From: Petrosia ficiformis
Taxonomy: Eukaryota; Porifera; Demospongiae; Haplosclerida; Petrosiidae
Assembly: GCA_947044365.1 (NCBI GenBank)
Contig: OX345636.1
Location: 12,295,309 to 12,359,308 of the forward strand
DNA length: 64,000 bases
Reading direction: 5' to 3'
A program made the position numbers and the translations under genes. Under the pieces are notes generated by a model. The model saw only the letters and a program-made list of their open reading frames with translations. It did no database searches and was not told where the DNA came from. Positions 32,358 through 37,069 of the stretch are shown here, one piece after another. Position 1 is the first letter of the stretch. Every line of letters starts with the position of its first letter.

Positions 32358-34230
32358 GTATATGTGTATTATATAGCATGGTTCAGAGGTCTATATGCGA
32401 AATATAAATCTGGTGGCGAGGGATATATCTTTACAAAACTCCCGAGCCGCCAGGTTTATATTTCGCATATTGACCGATGAACCATGCTATATAAAATATA
32501 TTTCATAGAAACATTTATTTACCTGAGCTAAAGAGTCCATTTTTGACACACCTACTAAGGCTACTTTCATGCTTTCATGAGCATGTGCATGGCATAAAAA
32601 ATATAAACCTATTTTGAGGGTTATATACAAAATATAAACTTTGTGTTAATTAGAATATAGGAAAAACGCATGTAATTCAAGACAAAGAAATATAGTCATG
32701 ATATATATATATATATATAATATATATATATATATTATTATTATAATTATAATTACATGTATGTGACCATGGATGTGAAAATCAGTCATTTGGCAAATAA
32801 GAATTTTCTCAAATGGTTACATTTAAATGTTCGTTACTCAGCCATTATACACAGCAAGCAAAATAAATTTGGTATCTAGGTAGAAGAATAGTTGCTCTTC
32901 CTGGATATCAGATTTAGTTGGCTACCTGTACAGAATGGCTGAATTATATATACCGGTACATTCACATAATTTTTCCCAAATGACTGATTTACACATTCAT
33001 GGCATATATATCTTGTCAGAAAGCAATCATAGGGATGGCCCTGCACTGGCCTGCAGATCATAAACATGGAGGCCTATTTGAGAATTATAAAAGGAATTTA
33101 AAGTTATAATTTTGTATGCTATTAGGTGATTCCTGCTGGTGCTGCATATTTTGTTGTAGAGTTTAATGATGGCCCGAGTCTTTTTGTGAGAATAAAAGGT
33201 TTCTTTTCTCTGCAGTTTGGAAGGTGAGCGACAGTGAGTATTAACTTTTGAGGTGGAAAAATCTCCAAATACTATCTAAAGTCTGTTCACATTCATGATG
33301 ACCTCAGAATTAGGATATGAATAGACTAATTGTAACATGACTATACTGTAACTCAATAATGAATGAATGGATTGAAATTTGACATACACACAAAAAAAAC
33401 AAGATGAATAATTAATAATATAAAAATGATGCAAGTGAAAATATGGTTGATCATTCCAAACTAAAGTTATGATGAACATTTTCAGAAGTCAAGGTGATTA
33501 TGAATGAACTTTACATCTTGCAAAATACAAACAAATTCTATTTCCAATGAATTTGAAATTTCCTTACTTCTTCCATCAAAGAAAAGGAATGCATGTGTGC
33601 ACATGTTAATTAGTGTTGGGATGAATATACCAAACGTCTGAACCTTCATTCAGTGTGTAGTCAAAGCTTCACTGCTTTGCTAACGTGCATGCACCATGTA
33701 TCTAAAAACACGATTAATATTGTGGACTAAAAAAATGAAGGACTACTGCCTGCCTACTATTTGCTAAGTGAGCCAATGCATATTTTAGTTATTTGTTCCA
33801 AAATACTCTTTTACACTTTGCAATAGAGATATACCGATAATTGGAGCAATAATCTGTATCAGCCATTGTTTCTAGTATCAGTATATAACGTTTTTTTTTT
33901 CTGAAAGATGCAACCAATAAGCTTATTTAGTTAAAAATACTAAGAGTTCCAATGGTCACACTCATGTCCAAGTTACTAGTAGTCAATATTCATTCCCAGA
34001 TTTGGCCATTAACTTTTAATATAGCAAAATACATTTTTAATTCTTTGTCTTAAATATCTGTTTCTTCATGATTCAGAGAAGTGCTGGCATCTCCTCTTAT
34101 TCTCAACACTCCAAACAGAATCAACTGGAAAAGCTGTGCTCTTAGCAAAGAAGAAGAAATAAAATTAACTGAAAAGTTTAGAAATAATTTTAAACCATTT
34201 GATTTTACTATAGATGATGACGATGATTAG
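4390..34230 (+). CDS. CWF19L1: CWF19L1 orthologue (CwfJ family), 11 exons, 5' end missing
   Basis: Conserved eukaryotic protein of the Cwf19/Drn1 family, which binds the spliceosome and the debranching enzyme Dbr1 in intron-lariat turnover; nuclear. Exons: 4390-4518, 4970-5088, 11962-12049, 15755-15865, 22150-22282, 23651-23766, 25083-25175, 30769-30885, 31056-31169, 33126-33223, 34077-34230. All have AG/GT borders and compatible phases, giving about 423 residues. Recognisable motifs, in order: [47 protein letters not shown] (histidine-triad-like core of the CwfJ N-half), [32 protein letters not shown] and the end [13 protein letters not shown]. The vertebrate protein is about 538 residues, so roughly 120-150 N-terminal residues are unplaced. 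Introns reach 6.9 kb and contain - strand genes and many transposons, but every exon reads cleanly, so the gene looks functional. Confidence 0.92.
4840..4955 (+). repeat. Family B 3'-end fragment
   Basis: Contains AATGATACAACTTCCTTAACTAC, shown in short pieces here as ACAACTTCCTTAACTAC and CCCATGGAAAGCAATCATAG, the right half of family B, inside a short CWF19L1 intron directly before the acceptor of the next exon. Confidence 0.55.
4970..5088 (+). CDS. CWF19L1: CWF19L1 exon b
   Basis: Phase 0 to 2. Encodes [17 protein letters not shown] and [16 protein letters not shown], equivalent to the VDTKKCGSALVS and LKPRYHF regions of the vertebrate protein. Acceptor TTTTTAG, donor CAGgtatta. Confidence 0.9.
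5233..5430 (-). pseudogene. Penelope-like GIY-YIG endonuclease fragment
   Basis: About 60 residues on the - strand resemble the C-terminal GIY-YIG endonuclease part of Penelope-like retroelements: [17 protein letters not shown] corresponds to the usual LAEH...H.IDW, followed by [12 protein letters not shown] and NIMNREKG. The canonical YIGQTGR start, the reverse transcriptase and the C-terminal end are absent, so it is a dead fragment inside a CWF19L1 intron. Confidence 0.6.
5455..5482. repeat. Perfect short palindrome
   Basis: ACTAGTATACATG followed by its complement around the ACATGTACATGT motif so common in this genome. No function can be assigned. Confidence 0.5.
5485..5765. repeat. Dispersed family C, copy 1
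   Basis: Shares with 8745-9080 the segments ATGAGTACTxGTC, TTGACT.GTTATA-type and AAGCTTCAAAGG.AG..ATTTAGCTTC. Both copies lie in the same CWF19L1 intron, on either side of the membrane-protein gene. No coding capacity. Confidence 0.45.
6126..8210 (-). CDS. Orphan multi-pass membrane protein, single exon
   Basis: An uninterrupted 694-residue frame nested in the largest CWF19L1 intron on the opposite strand. Residues 1-120 are polar and acidic with a CCC cluster at 51-53 and look cytosolic. Hydrophobic spans lie near 127-147, 185-208, 325-345, 362-388, 418-441, 503-526, 590-608 and 625-670 (probably two), so eight or nine membrane segments. The loop 453-491 has several N-glycosylation sequons (NET, NGS, NLT) and should be extracellular or luminal. 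The long loop 210-320 is basic with paired cysteines. I do not recognise the family with confidence; the spacing of helices and long intracellular loops is loosely like STRA6/RBP-receptor-type proteins, which is only a suggestion. A TATA box lies about 50 bp upstream. Confidence 0.8.
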   Translation of the reverse strand: MSWWSFKFSMVSVFASETGYRQFTDEEHGSILPDEENESSSQENESNLQRCCCIKAPVELTTEEFIILEARKLIHKEKSESNNENTSKICCQRTELPRPIKRAYSLGLSGFLHGVYSGTPLKYTVKDSIVIISFLLAIAIVIVNSLEFAKFLNESKSKNSSNDSNGVNNDFHSILAINDNIGSATHFLLIFKLVVAIFALAFTSLSTFIHFEVRKCKTFNTWIQWCGYHKNKCKAILPSCDRNSLQNCSMKSLKTGCIKALRSSRMIVKEYVDEQIEIQRERSNTLKDKLINSEDMVKARWFQERCKFCPNSVTSIIDALRLFLSEMMYYPLVLASIFSVIQIVVKYETNDKIASNIQWVYILVKHPLPILSFLFSVIQKFVTVYLLRIQLLGFSLYYIQKLRFGETRHTLKFFQGATWHVLFIGYSLALMIIQVCIMITIGRFYHLNLYINALNETEDVIANGSCVRFLYSLTSIKSGSLRIILNLTLNETEQFIYPCVDGIFWYLTIVGYFIPLFGVIMFFVPAYPFMKRFFIEFIKTIWNRLVKKNMEKGKAVDGLYNFLDGIDALPKDKEPHWCYQLFYPVFNIPSAILCTGYSVVLTFLIFSIKEVHDLGYQYGQDNFSFGFIYFLITITLLINIHTLITAVLIMILLLTSGLIINALLIILCFFGKLKWCISFLTWFNGCTYTRNRKM
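8257..8267 (-). promoter_or_regulatory. TATA box of the membrane-protein gene
   Basis: TATATAAATAG on the - strand, about 50 bp upstream of the ATG at 8210, followed by AGAGAGCAG. Its position fits transcription initiating about 20 nt before the start codon. Confidence 0.55.
8484..9846. mobile_element. 1.36-kb region bounded by inverted repeats
   Basis: Left arm 8484-8550 and right arm 9771-9840 are inverted copies (CATGTGAATAGAGAAACAA, then ATTCTTGGAATTAT). Between them lie family C copy 2 (8745-9080) and no intact ORF. This could be a non-autonomous TIR element with old insertions, or two separate fragments in opposite orientation; target duplications were not found. Confidence 0.4.
9850..10975. 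other. Non-coding intron sequence with simple repeats
   Basis: Contains a short (TA)n tract near 9990 and a (GTACA)n microsatellite at 10044-10078. An 80-residue - strand frame at 10364-10606 has CSVC and [12 protein letters not shown] but nothing I can assign; it may be a transposase remnant. Confidence 0.4.
10978..11598. mobile_element. TIR miniature element with internal 44-bp tandem repeats
   Basis: Ends are inverted: CTGGGTGATACTGTGATAG at the left and the complement of CTGGGCGATAGTAGCGATAG at the right. A hAT-like origin is suggested by the TAGAGCTGGG-type end, but no 8-bp target duplication is clear. The left half holds about 5.5 units of a 44-bp repeat (AATGAATACTAACTATCATA, then ATAGTTAATAGATACTTGAG and TGAC) at 11000-11290. 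No transposase is present. Confidence 0.6.
11700..11930 (+). repeat. Degenerate family B copy
   Basis: TCTGCTATAGCTCAA, GTGCCATTCAGTTAATT, ATGATACAACTC and CTATCATAGGGATGACCCTG track the second half of family B. It ends about 30 bp before CWF19L1 exon c and supplies part of that intron. Confidence 0.5.
11962..12049 (+). CDS. CWF19L1: CWF19L1 exon c
   Basis: Phase 2 to 0. Encodes [20 protein letters not shown] then VGNPDKKKR, very close to the family's [18 protein letters not shown]. Acceptor TTTATAG, donor CGGgtgaga. Confidence 0.9.
12985..13779 (-). CDS. Atypical alpha-kinase (MHCK/EF2K type)
   Basis: About 264 residues from the preferred start MATLEDHQ at 13779; the frame stays open to 13920, but the upstream 47 residues are unlike the family. 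The catalytic domain fills nearly the whole protein: glycine-rich [10 protein letters not shown], nucleotide-binding lysine in CVVKKF, hinge [32 protein letters not shown] with catalytic Asp, KLTDPAIMS, the GIEGM loop and the zinc-binding [10 protein letters not shown]. These kinases phosphorylate Ser/Thr, often in helical substrates such as myosin tails or eEF2. No WD40, coiled-coil, VWA or TRPM channel is attached, so it is a stand-alone kinase. Single exon, nested in a CWF19L1 intron on the opposite strand; all expected catalytic residues appear present. Confidence 0.9.
   Translation of the reverse strand: MATLEDHQTSFDVEPFAEGRFRYAYKGKWDAPLSKAGQQCVVKKFKDSYTWEKTGWDTTTKIYSRAQQLGKTFGRGIEFANCDVYKVTECHRDAPKGARLNEYVVVEEYLEGSFMKWCNNYGYVSKEARGVDYTLASFMHWSWVYTKGQEMVSDLQGVKQPGNTYKLTDPAIMSIGGDYGVTDTGIEGMAMFFLIHECSDICRGLPRPTFSQFVGKIPDSQLQAALALQQLSARMTTYTHEIRFSEDIKRALVPTFLLIAQGRS
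14100..14220 (+). mobile_element. tRNA-derived SINE-like unit, copy 1
   Basis: A 73-nt tRNA-like head (14100-14172) has box A (TAGCGCAGTTGG), box B (AGTTCGAATCC) and a foldable cloverleaf, but carries a D-stem mismatch, a T-stem mismatch and C instead of U at position 33. A tail follows in which TGCCTCAGGTG (14195-14205) is the exact complement of the head's 3' end CACCTGAGGCA, then a TTTC-rich tract. The shared tail with 28094 marks it as a dispersed pol III-type retroelement rather than a tRNA gene. Confidence 0.65.
14250..14800. repeat. Dispersed family A, copy 1
   Basis: Shares AGATGGCGCAGAAAAAAATG, GACTACCAACAATTTCTGG, GGTGAGTGGCAAAACTGGC and AAAATTCTGGTCTACAAGTA with 15957-19930. No coding frame. 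It follows the SINE-like unit directly and resembles a miniature element of about 550 bp. Confidence 0.6.
15088..15556 (+). repeat. Family B copy B4
   Basis: Runs from AACAAGGTATATAG and GTATCCCTATGACTGCTTTG to AAGCAATCATACAGATGGCC. It contains TAGCTATTAGTTCCAGTTTC and the GCGCC.CACCCATTAATT block. It ends about 200 bp before CWF19L1 exon d. Confidence 0.7.
15755..15865 (+). CDS. CWF19L1: CWF19L1 exon d
   Basis: Phase 0 to 0, 37 codons: [18 protein letters not shown] through NPYK-like [11 protein letters not shown], following the family's YLYAFSIVPMKLMD. Acceptor ATCATAG, donor GAGgttaga. Confidence 0.9.
16179..16305 (-). repeat. Truncated 3' LTR
   Basis: Matches the first 127 bp (as written on +) of the 19434-19612 LTR with a single-base indel, then runs straight into sequence downstream of RNase H, marking the deletion junction. 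Confidence 0.85.
16306..17127 (-). pseudogene. Gypsy RT tail and RNase H region
   Basis: Encodes the RT connection ([12 protein letters not shown]), RNase H with the DTDAS start and its LDTDAS...SRVLTKSE...[11 protein letters not shown] pattern, and then the linker (HGNADALSR) that normally leads into the integrase zinc finger. A frameshift near 16500 separates RNase H from that linker, and the HHCC and DDE integrase domains are gone. Confidence 0.85.
17094..17624 (-). pseudogene. Gypsy reverse transcriptase
   Basis: Contains [51 protein letters not shown] and the catalytic YLDD, all in the order expected for Ty3/gypsy RT. The frame shifts at about 17100 into the RNase H part and at about 17620 into the upstream linker. 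Confidence 0.9.
17617..18180 (-). pseudogene. Gypsy protease-RT linker region
   Basis: A 187-residue frame joining protease to RT, with PRKQEF-like and [14 protein letters not shown]...[11 protein letters not shown], the segment that precedes the RT fingers in Ty3/gypsy polyproteins. It is displaced by a frameshift from both neighbours. Confidence 0.7.
18107..18530 (-). pseudogene. Gypsy aspartic protease region
   Basis: The catalytic motif VDTGSA is encoded near 18505-18520 and is followed by the ILGADFL motif, as in retroviral-type proteases. The frame differs from gag/nucleocapsid upstream and from the linker downstream. Confidence 0.8.
18527..18858 (-). pseudogene. Gypsy nucleocapsid with altered zinc knuckle
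   Basis: The zinc knuckle reads [14 protein letters not shown]: the spacing C-x2-C-x4-x-x4-C is kept, but the usual histidine is tyrosine, so zinc binding should be impaired. The segment is shifted by one base from the gag frame that ends at 18859. Confidence 0.75.
18859..19416 (-). pseudogene. Gypsy gag capsid region
   Basis: A 185-residue Ty3-type gag N-terminal region (MSERVV..., [29 protein letters not shown]). Its ATG lies at the 3' edge of the primer-binding site, only about 18 bp from the 5' LTR. The stop at 18859 is due to a one-base shift. Confidence 0.8.
19415..19432 (-). promoter_or_regulatory. Primer-binding site, tRNA-Leu-like
   Basis: One base inside the 5' LTR the element reads TGGTGTCAGAAGTGGGAT, complementary to a tRNA 3' end of the type CCCACT.CTGACACCA, which fits leucine tRNAs. 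The gag ATG overlaps its last bases. Confidence 0.65.
19434..19612 (-). repeat. Intact 5' LTR (179 bp)
   Basis: Bounded by TGTTACA and TGTAACA and followed outside by ATAT, the same four bases that flank the other end of the element. Confidence 0.85.
20220..20935 (+). repeat. Family B copy B5 with central hairpin
   Basis: Begins GTATCCCTATGATGATTGC, passes through the GCCACACCCATTAATTGACC block and (TA)n, and ends in a hairpin whose arms 20640-20775 and 20811-20933 pair over about 125 bp (GGTTGGGAAGCTAACATAGG and its complement). The same hairpin forms the centre of the palindrome at 3073-4262. Confidence 0.7.
20938..21330. mobile_element. hAT-like miniature TIR element
   Basis: TAGTAGGGCTGGAACGGAT at the left end and the complement of TAGTAGGGCTGGAATGGAT at the right give TIRs of about 21 bp. 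The TAGGGCTGG terminus is typical of hAT elements. A clean 8-bp target duplication was not seen. Small frames inside are not convincing. Confidence 0.6.
21475..21710. repeat. (TACTG)n microsatellite
   Basis: An imperfect pentanucleotide tract of about 235 bp (TACTGTACTGTACTG with CTC and AAT variants). Confidence 0.85.
21711..21818 (+). pseudogene. Coding-like fragment, [12 protein letters not shown]
   Basis: A frame reads [19 protein letters not shown] and then a stop at 21816. A related fragment at 43525-43608 reads DLLDLLDNFLHDWLFPYY before its stop. The nucleotide match extends about 70 bp. Probably the 3' end of a duplicated gene or transposon ORF; not identified. Confidence 0.4.
22150..22282 (+). 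CDS. CWF19L1: CWF19L1 exon e
   Basis: Phase 0 to 1. Encodes [20 protein letters not shown] then [18 protein letters not shown], matching the family's FFFDL..KQGRKR. Acceptor ATCTCAG, donor TTGgtgagc. Confidence 0.85.
22290..23645. other. Intron without recognised genes
   Basis: Contains dispersed TACAGTAGT / AGTAATTACTGT motifs around 22780-22920 and 23440-23600 that read as inverted relatives of each other (TTACTGTCTCGCTACTG), probably ends of a miniature element carrying no ORF. Confidence 0.4.
23651..23766 (+). CDS. CWF19L1: CWF19L1 exon f
   Basis: Phase 1 to 0. Encodes [20 protein letters not shown], then [15 protein letters not shown]. The CWFCL and KHL motifs begin the CwfJ C-terminal domain 1. 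Acceptor CTTTAG, donor AATgtgaat. Confidence 0.92.
24208..24600 (+). repeat. Family B copy B6, with duplicated start
   Basis: The terminal motif occurs twice (24208-24250 and 24265-24290), then the body follows to CGCATACTCGCCATAAAAA, where the (TA)n and CCCCGTGG segments have been lost. Confidence 0.65.
25083..25175 (+). CDS. CWF19L1: CWF19L1 exon g
   Basis: Phase 0 to 0, 31 codons: [20 protein letters not shown], then [21 protein letters not shown] is the histidine-triad-like signature of the family. Acceptor TGTTATAG, donor AAGgttcac. Confidence 0.92.
26129..27056 (+). mobile_element. Helentron-like unit 1 with STPR-repeat ORF
   Basis: A 928-bp unit starting TTGGGGCGAGCC and ending TCTACATTCTTCTAG. 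The first ten bases of the GC-rich start are repeated in inverted form (GGCTCGCCCC) about 35 bp before the 3' end, an asymmetric arrangement typical of Helentron (Helitron2) termini; CTAG at the end also fits. No Rep/helicase is encoded, so it is non-autonomous. It is followed after 7 bp by a second, similar unit. Confidence 0.55.
26287..27056 (+). pseudogene. STPR-repeat protein, copy 1 (disrupted)
   Basis: Starts [20 protein letters not shown] within the frame opening at 26287, then has repeats of exactly 23 residues ([23 protein letters not shown]). This is the STPR ('score and three peptide repeat') DNA-binding motif known from Bombyx FMBP-1. A small deletion near 26680 shifts the frame, and a stop appears in one repeat (26778); the C-terminal frame resumes at 26787 and ends at the element's last three bases, TAG. 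Rich in Arg, Gln and Asp; presumably a nuclear DNA-binding product when intact. Confidence 0.6.
27064..27982 (+). mobile_element. Helentron-like unit 2, tandem copy
   Basis: A 919-bp head-to-tail copy of the preceding unit with the same termini, separated by TATATAT. It contains an extra insertion-like segment after SSSSV compared with unit 1, and lacks one repeat. The flanking sequence outside the pair is ACTTGTATTGTA on the left and TTATTGTACATG on the right. Confidence 0.55.
27205..27982 (+). pseudogene. STPR-repeat protein, copy 2 (one frameshift)
   Basis: The N-terminal part (27205-27402) and the repeat part (27353-27982) are in different frames because two bases are missing where copy 1 reads GGAAACCTTC and copy 2 reads GGAACTTC. 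The downstream part has three to four 23-residue STPR units, then [20 protein letters not shown] and a C-terminal [11 protein letters not shown]. The stop codon is the TAG of the terminal CTAG. Confidence 0.6.
28094..28236 (+). mobile_element. tRNA-derived SINE-like unit, copy 2
   Basis: The 74-nt head (28094-28167) folds better than copy 1: D-stem GCTC/GAGC and T-stem GTGGG/CCCAC are perfect, but position 33 is again C and the loop holds GGA, a serine anticodon, without the long variable arm of a serine tRNA. The tail TTGCCTCAGGTG (28189-28200) complements the 3' end of the head, and (TTTC)n closes the unit. Confidence 0.65.
28680..30285 (-). mobile_element. Crypton-like element with inverted flanks
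   Basis: Contains a tyrosine recombinase remnant flanked by inverted copies of TGTATCA..GGAAGCCATAAG followed by AT.AAAGGCCT (28696-28726 and 30238-30275). Just inside the right flank is an (AAGGTC)n hexamer tract (30205-30236). Beyond both flanks, GTTTCTTCATATAA-type sequence near 28505 and 30450 recurs in direct orientation. Cryptons normally lack TIRs, so the flanks may belong to a host element. Confidence 0.5.
29011..30189 (-). pseudogene. Tyrosine recombinase (DUF3504/Crypton-type), frameshifted
   Basis: The N-terminal domain (30189-29653) has [19 protein letters not shown] and GLLRYMR, as in metazoan Crypton-derived recombinases. The catalytic domain carries CLRGGEE (first Arg), NHSLRAT (H-x-x-R), then [14 protein letters not shown] with His and the nucleophile Tyr. 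These residues all survive but in different frames: shifts occur near 29652 and 29240 and a stop follows KKSQFT. The protein is related to the split frame at 57480-58805. Confidence 0.8.
30769..30885 (+). CDS. CWF19L1: CWF19L1 exon h
   Basis: Phase 0 to 0, 39 codons: [20 protein letters not shown], then [19 protein letters not shown]. Acceptor CTCGTAG, donor CAGgtaatt. Confidence 0.92.
31056..31169 (+). CDS. CWF19L1: CWF19L1 exon i
   Basis: Phase 0 to 0, 38 codons: [20 protein letters not shown] and onward to DVDITQ, the start of CwfJ C-terminal domain 2. Acceptor ATACAG, donor CAGgttagg. Confidence 0.9.
31486..31857. repeat. Remnant with Helentron-like ends and (TA)n
   Basis: GGGCGAGCCTCAG at the left and the complement of GGGGGAGCCTGAGCAAGCCC at the right resemble the termini of the units at 26129 and 27064. 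A (TA)n tract lies at 31743-31795. No ORF. Confidence 0.4.
31985..33065 (+). repeat. Family B copy B7, expanded in the middle
   Basis: The left half (31985-32280) starts AACAAGATATATTAAG and GGTATCCCTATGATTGC; the right end GAAAGCAATCATAGGGATGG is at 33010-33065. Between them are a long (TA)n tract (32273-32350) and the fold-back hairpin at 32370-32493. Confidence 0.5.
32370..32493. repeat. Fold-back hairpin H1, arms about 50 bp
   Basis: TATATAGCATGGTTCA at the left pairs with TGAACCATGCTATATA at the right, and the interior TATGCGAAATATAAA pairs with TTTATATTTCGCATA; a few mismatches remain. The loop is about 20 nt. Confidence 0.8.
33126..33223 (+). CDS. CWF19L1: CWF19L1 exon j
   Basis: Phase 0 to 2. 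Encodes [20 protein letters not shown], then [13 protein letters not shown]. Acceptor TATTAG, donor AAGgtgagc. Confidence 0.92.
34077..34230 (+). CDS. CWF19L1: CWF19L1 terminal exon k
   Basis: Phase 2 start, 50 codons and TAG at 34228. Encodes [20 protein letters not shown] and ends [13 protein letters not shown], the conserved C-terminus of the family. Acceptor GATTCAG. Confidence 0.92.
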
Positions 34231-34599
34231 TCATGCAATATTTTTATGGCTTTTGATATTACTTTTTATGTATGGTTTGAATTCTTCAGATAATCATGAC
34301 AACAACAAAACGTAATGTCCAATCATACATTACTTTGATGGTAGATGTATAACAGTGTTCATCATAACTGTTGAGACATAGGACATAATGAGGATATGTT
34401 CTCCGTAATTATATTTTGTTTCATGTTAGTCTAACTCTCTCAAGTCCTAAAGATCAATTTTGTTCCCCTGTTTGACTATGCCAACAGTACATAGTTTCAG
34501 TGCACTTCTAATGTAATAGTGTATTTCTAATGGAGAGTATATTTTATACATGGCATGGGCAAACAAGGACTATTGTAATCCTATTAAAACCCATTTTGA

Positions 34600-35010
34600 T
34601 GGGATTGAATGAAGCATGTGGCAACATGCAAATACATCCAGCAATTCTGCATATATATATATATATATGTGGCAGCATTTGTGCATGTATGTTAGTGTGC
34701 GCATACTCGTCTTTGCATGCTTGTAGCTGGTATCTATAAAATGCTTCATCACAGAAAGAGGGAAAAACCTGAGAATTCTATTGGTACAAAGAGATTAAGA
34801 AGATTTTAAGGCTTGAATCAAACTGCAAAGCACTTGTTCATGGATATAGAACTACATACTACATCTGCTGAGTGGTATGTGACAGACAAACAAACACAGA
34901 TATTCTGATATAGAAGAGCAACTATAATATTTGATGGAACACAATATTCTTTTACAATTTTGTATATAATATTATAATACATTTATAGACGATAATCCTA
35001 AAAAAATTTT
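34600..35010 (+). pseudogene. Small basic ORF unit, copy 4 (C-terminal remnant)
   Basis: Only the last 18 residues of the ORF remain (34754-34809, RKREKPENSIGTKRLRRF and stop), but both flanks match the other units: upstream a TGCATG-rich stretch and CTATAAAATG, downstream AATCAAACTGCAAAGCA, TTGTTCATGGAT and GACAGACAAACAAACA. The middle of the ORF was deleted. Confidence 0.6.
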
Positions 35011-35269
35011 GAATCAATAGATTTTAGTTATAGTATTATTATAAAATTATAGTACTAGTATTAAAACAAATTAATTTTAGTTCTAGTGTTATATTATGCT
35101 TCTAGTATTTAAGGGAAATAAGTTGATTTTAGTTCTAGCACTGAAAGTAATAGATGTTTTAGGTGTAGTGTTCAAAGCAATCAATAGTGTAACTTGAAAT
35201 ATTGTAGTCCTAGTATTGTTTTACTTGCTATATAGACTAGAACTAAAATATATATAGAATATATATAAT

Positions 35270-35306
35270 TATATATATAATTATAATTATATTATAATTA
35301 TATATA

Positions 35307-35368
<62 letters not shown>
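35270..35368. repeat. (TA)n tract
   Basis: About 100 bp of nearly pure TA, one of at least seven long TA tracts in the window (others near 3419, 26180, 31743, 32273, 37525 and 39232). Confidence 0.9.
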
Positions 35369-35373
<5 letters not shown>

Positions 35374-35852
35374 TATATAATAGCTATAATTATTTTTAGT
35401 TCTAGCACCAAAGAACTAGAACAACACTTCAATATATTGGTTATCTGGGGAAACTGAAACATTTGGGGCGAAGCCAGAACCCGGGTTGTAATTGGTGAGC
35501 TCCATTTTTTCATAAAGTATTGCCTCCCTGCTATTACTGTAGTTATATAATTGGAAAGGTTTGTAATTATTGAATTCCAGCTGTGATTAGCACACTTAGC
35601 ATTTATGCCATTTGTATTACCAGTGCTACTCTAGTATCTCTACTACCATTAACAATGCATGATTTTCCCATTACCGGTACACTACATTAAATCACTATTA
35701 CCAATGCTAAATTATCAATATAATTAGCTATAATGTATAAACTAACAGTAAATAAATTACCAAAACCTATAAGTACTATTACTATGCAACATAATTATAT
35801 AATAATTATTATTACTAAGGTCTGATCTTCAGTCCCACCAATTTGCATATAT

Positions 35853-35965
35853 CAGCAGTGAGTACGGTAGTACTCTCTTATGTAGGGATGGCATGAAAAA
35901 TAATGGTTGGTCATACATTTCAATTGAAAGTAATGAAATCTCTGCTAAAATTATAAAGATAAGTC
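35853..35965. repeat. Family A fragment, copy 3
   Basis: GTACTCTCTTATGTAGGGAT, CATACATTTCAATTGAAAGT and ATGAAATCTCTGCTAAAATT match the start of family A; the rest is missing. Confidence 0.55.
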
Positions 35966-36107
35966 TTGATACATGTTATAATTATAATAATAATTATTAT
36001 TATATTATTACACCACTACTAGTCTACTGGTTCTGTTACAACATTTTTTTTGTATTATATGGGACATCTTTATATAATATTAATTATGAAATTGTACTCA
36101 ATGGATG

Positions 36108-37060
36108 AATGTTACAACTTCTTTACCAAGCAAGCACGGCATCAATTATCAAATTTGTAAGACTGTAATTTCAACAAACTAATGTTTAAAAAGGAAATAG
36201 CTTAATATGTATATATAATGTAGAATTATCATTATAATTATGAATATGCATACATGGACAAGTTCTAATCAAAACACTTAAGTATAATTATATAAAAGAA
36301 GAAATTGATAAAATCATGGAAGAAAATCATAAGTATGCATGCATTTGTAATTACATGCATGCGCATGTGTGCACATGTGCATGCACACACACACCATTTG
36401 TGCACGCATTTTGGTGGTGTGTGTGCTTGCATGCATGCTTAAATGCATGCAGCCATATACATGCATGCTTGTAGCTTGCTTGCATCTATAAAATATTTTC
36501 TGACACTGAAACTTATTCATTAATTCATAGTAGCTCCTCCATACAAAACAAGATCTCAGTAAGCAACAGAAGATGTCAAACATAACTACTGAACAAAAAG
36601 ACTTAAAGCAGTCCATAGATATTGACCATTCCTTTAAGGTCTCCAATATTGCTGATGATTACTTATTTAATAAAGAAACCGTAAAGATTGGATTAAAGAG
36701 AAAAAGGGAAACTGAGAATATTGCTGGTACAAAGAAAAGTAAAAGGAGGCTAAGAAGACTTTAAAGCTTGAACATAATCAAACTGCAAAGCATTTCAAGC
36801 TATACTTGTTCATGGATGCAGAACTACTACAACTGCGCATGCCGAGGGATATATTTTGGTGAAAGACAAACAAACATGAATATTTTTGTACAGAAGAGCA
36901 ACCATAAAAAAATTGATTATTGTATTGTAATTTTGTATAATTAATAGACAATAATTACTTGTTTAAAAAAAGTCAATAATAACTCTTGAGTGAATTTATG
37001 GACATTCAAACTACAAATGAATAATATATATAATATTTTGCAAAACTTGAAAAAAATTAT
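36108..37060 (+). repeat. Small basic ORF unit, copy 1 (whole repeat)
   Basis: The repeated unit begins with GTTACAACTTCTTTACCA and ends around ATTTATGGACATTCAAACTA. It is inverted relative to copies 2 (39380-40255) and 3 (42450-43060). A TGCATGC-rich stretch precedes the ORF in each copy. Confidence 0.65.
36573..36764 (+). CDS. Small basic protein of unknown function, copy 1
   Basis: A 63-residue protein, start MSNITTEQKDLKQSID, acidic middle ADDYLFNKETVK, and strongly basic end GLKRKRETENIAGTKKSKRR, which looks like a bipartite nuclear localisation signal. No known domain recognised. Copy 2 has the same frame with four extra residues; the reading frame is preserved between them despite about 25 percent sequence change, which suggests past or present selection. 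It could also be the terminal exon of a larger gene or a transposon-encoded peptide. Confidence 0.5.
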   Translation: MSNITTEQKDLKQSIDIDHSFKVSNIADDYLFNKETVKIGLKRKRETENIAGTKKSKRRLRRL

Positions 37061-37069
37061 TATTATAAT

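Noticed and set aside
33825..33900. hAT-like end AGAGATATACCGATAATTGG
   Set aside because: Only one terminus was found, so no element could be delimited.
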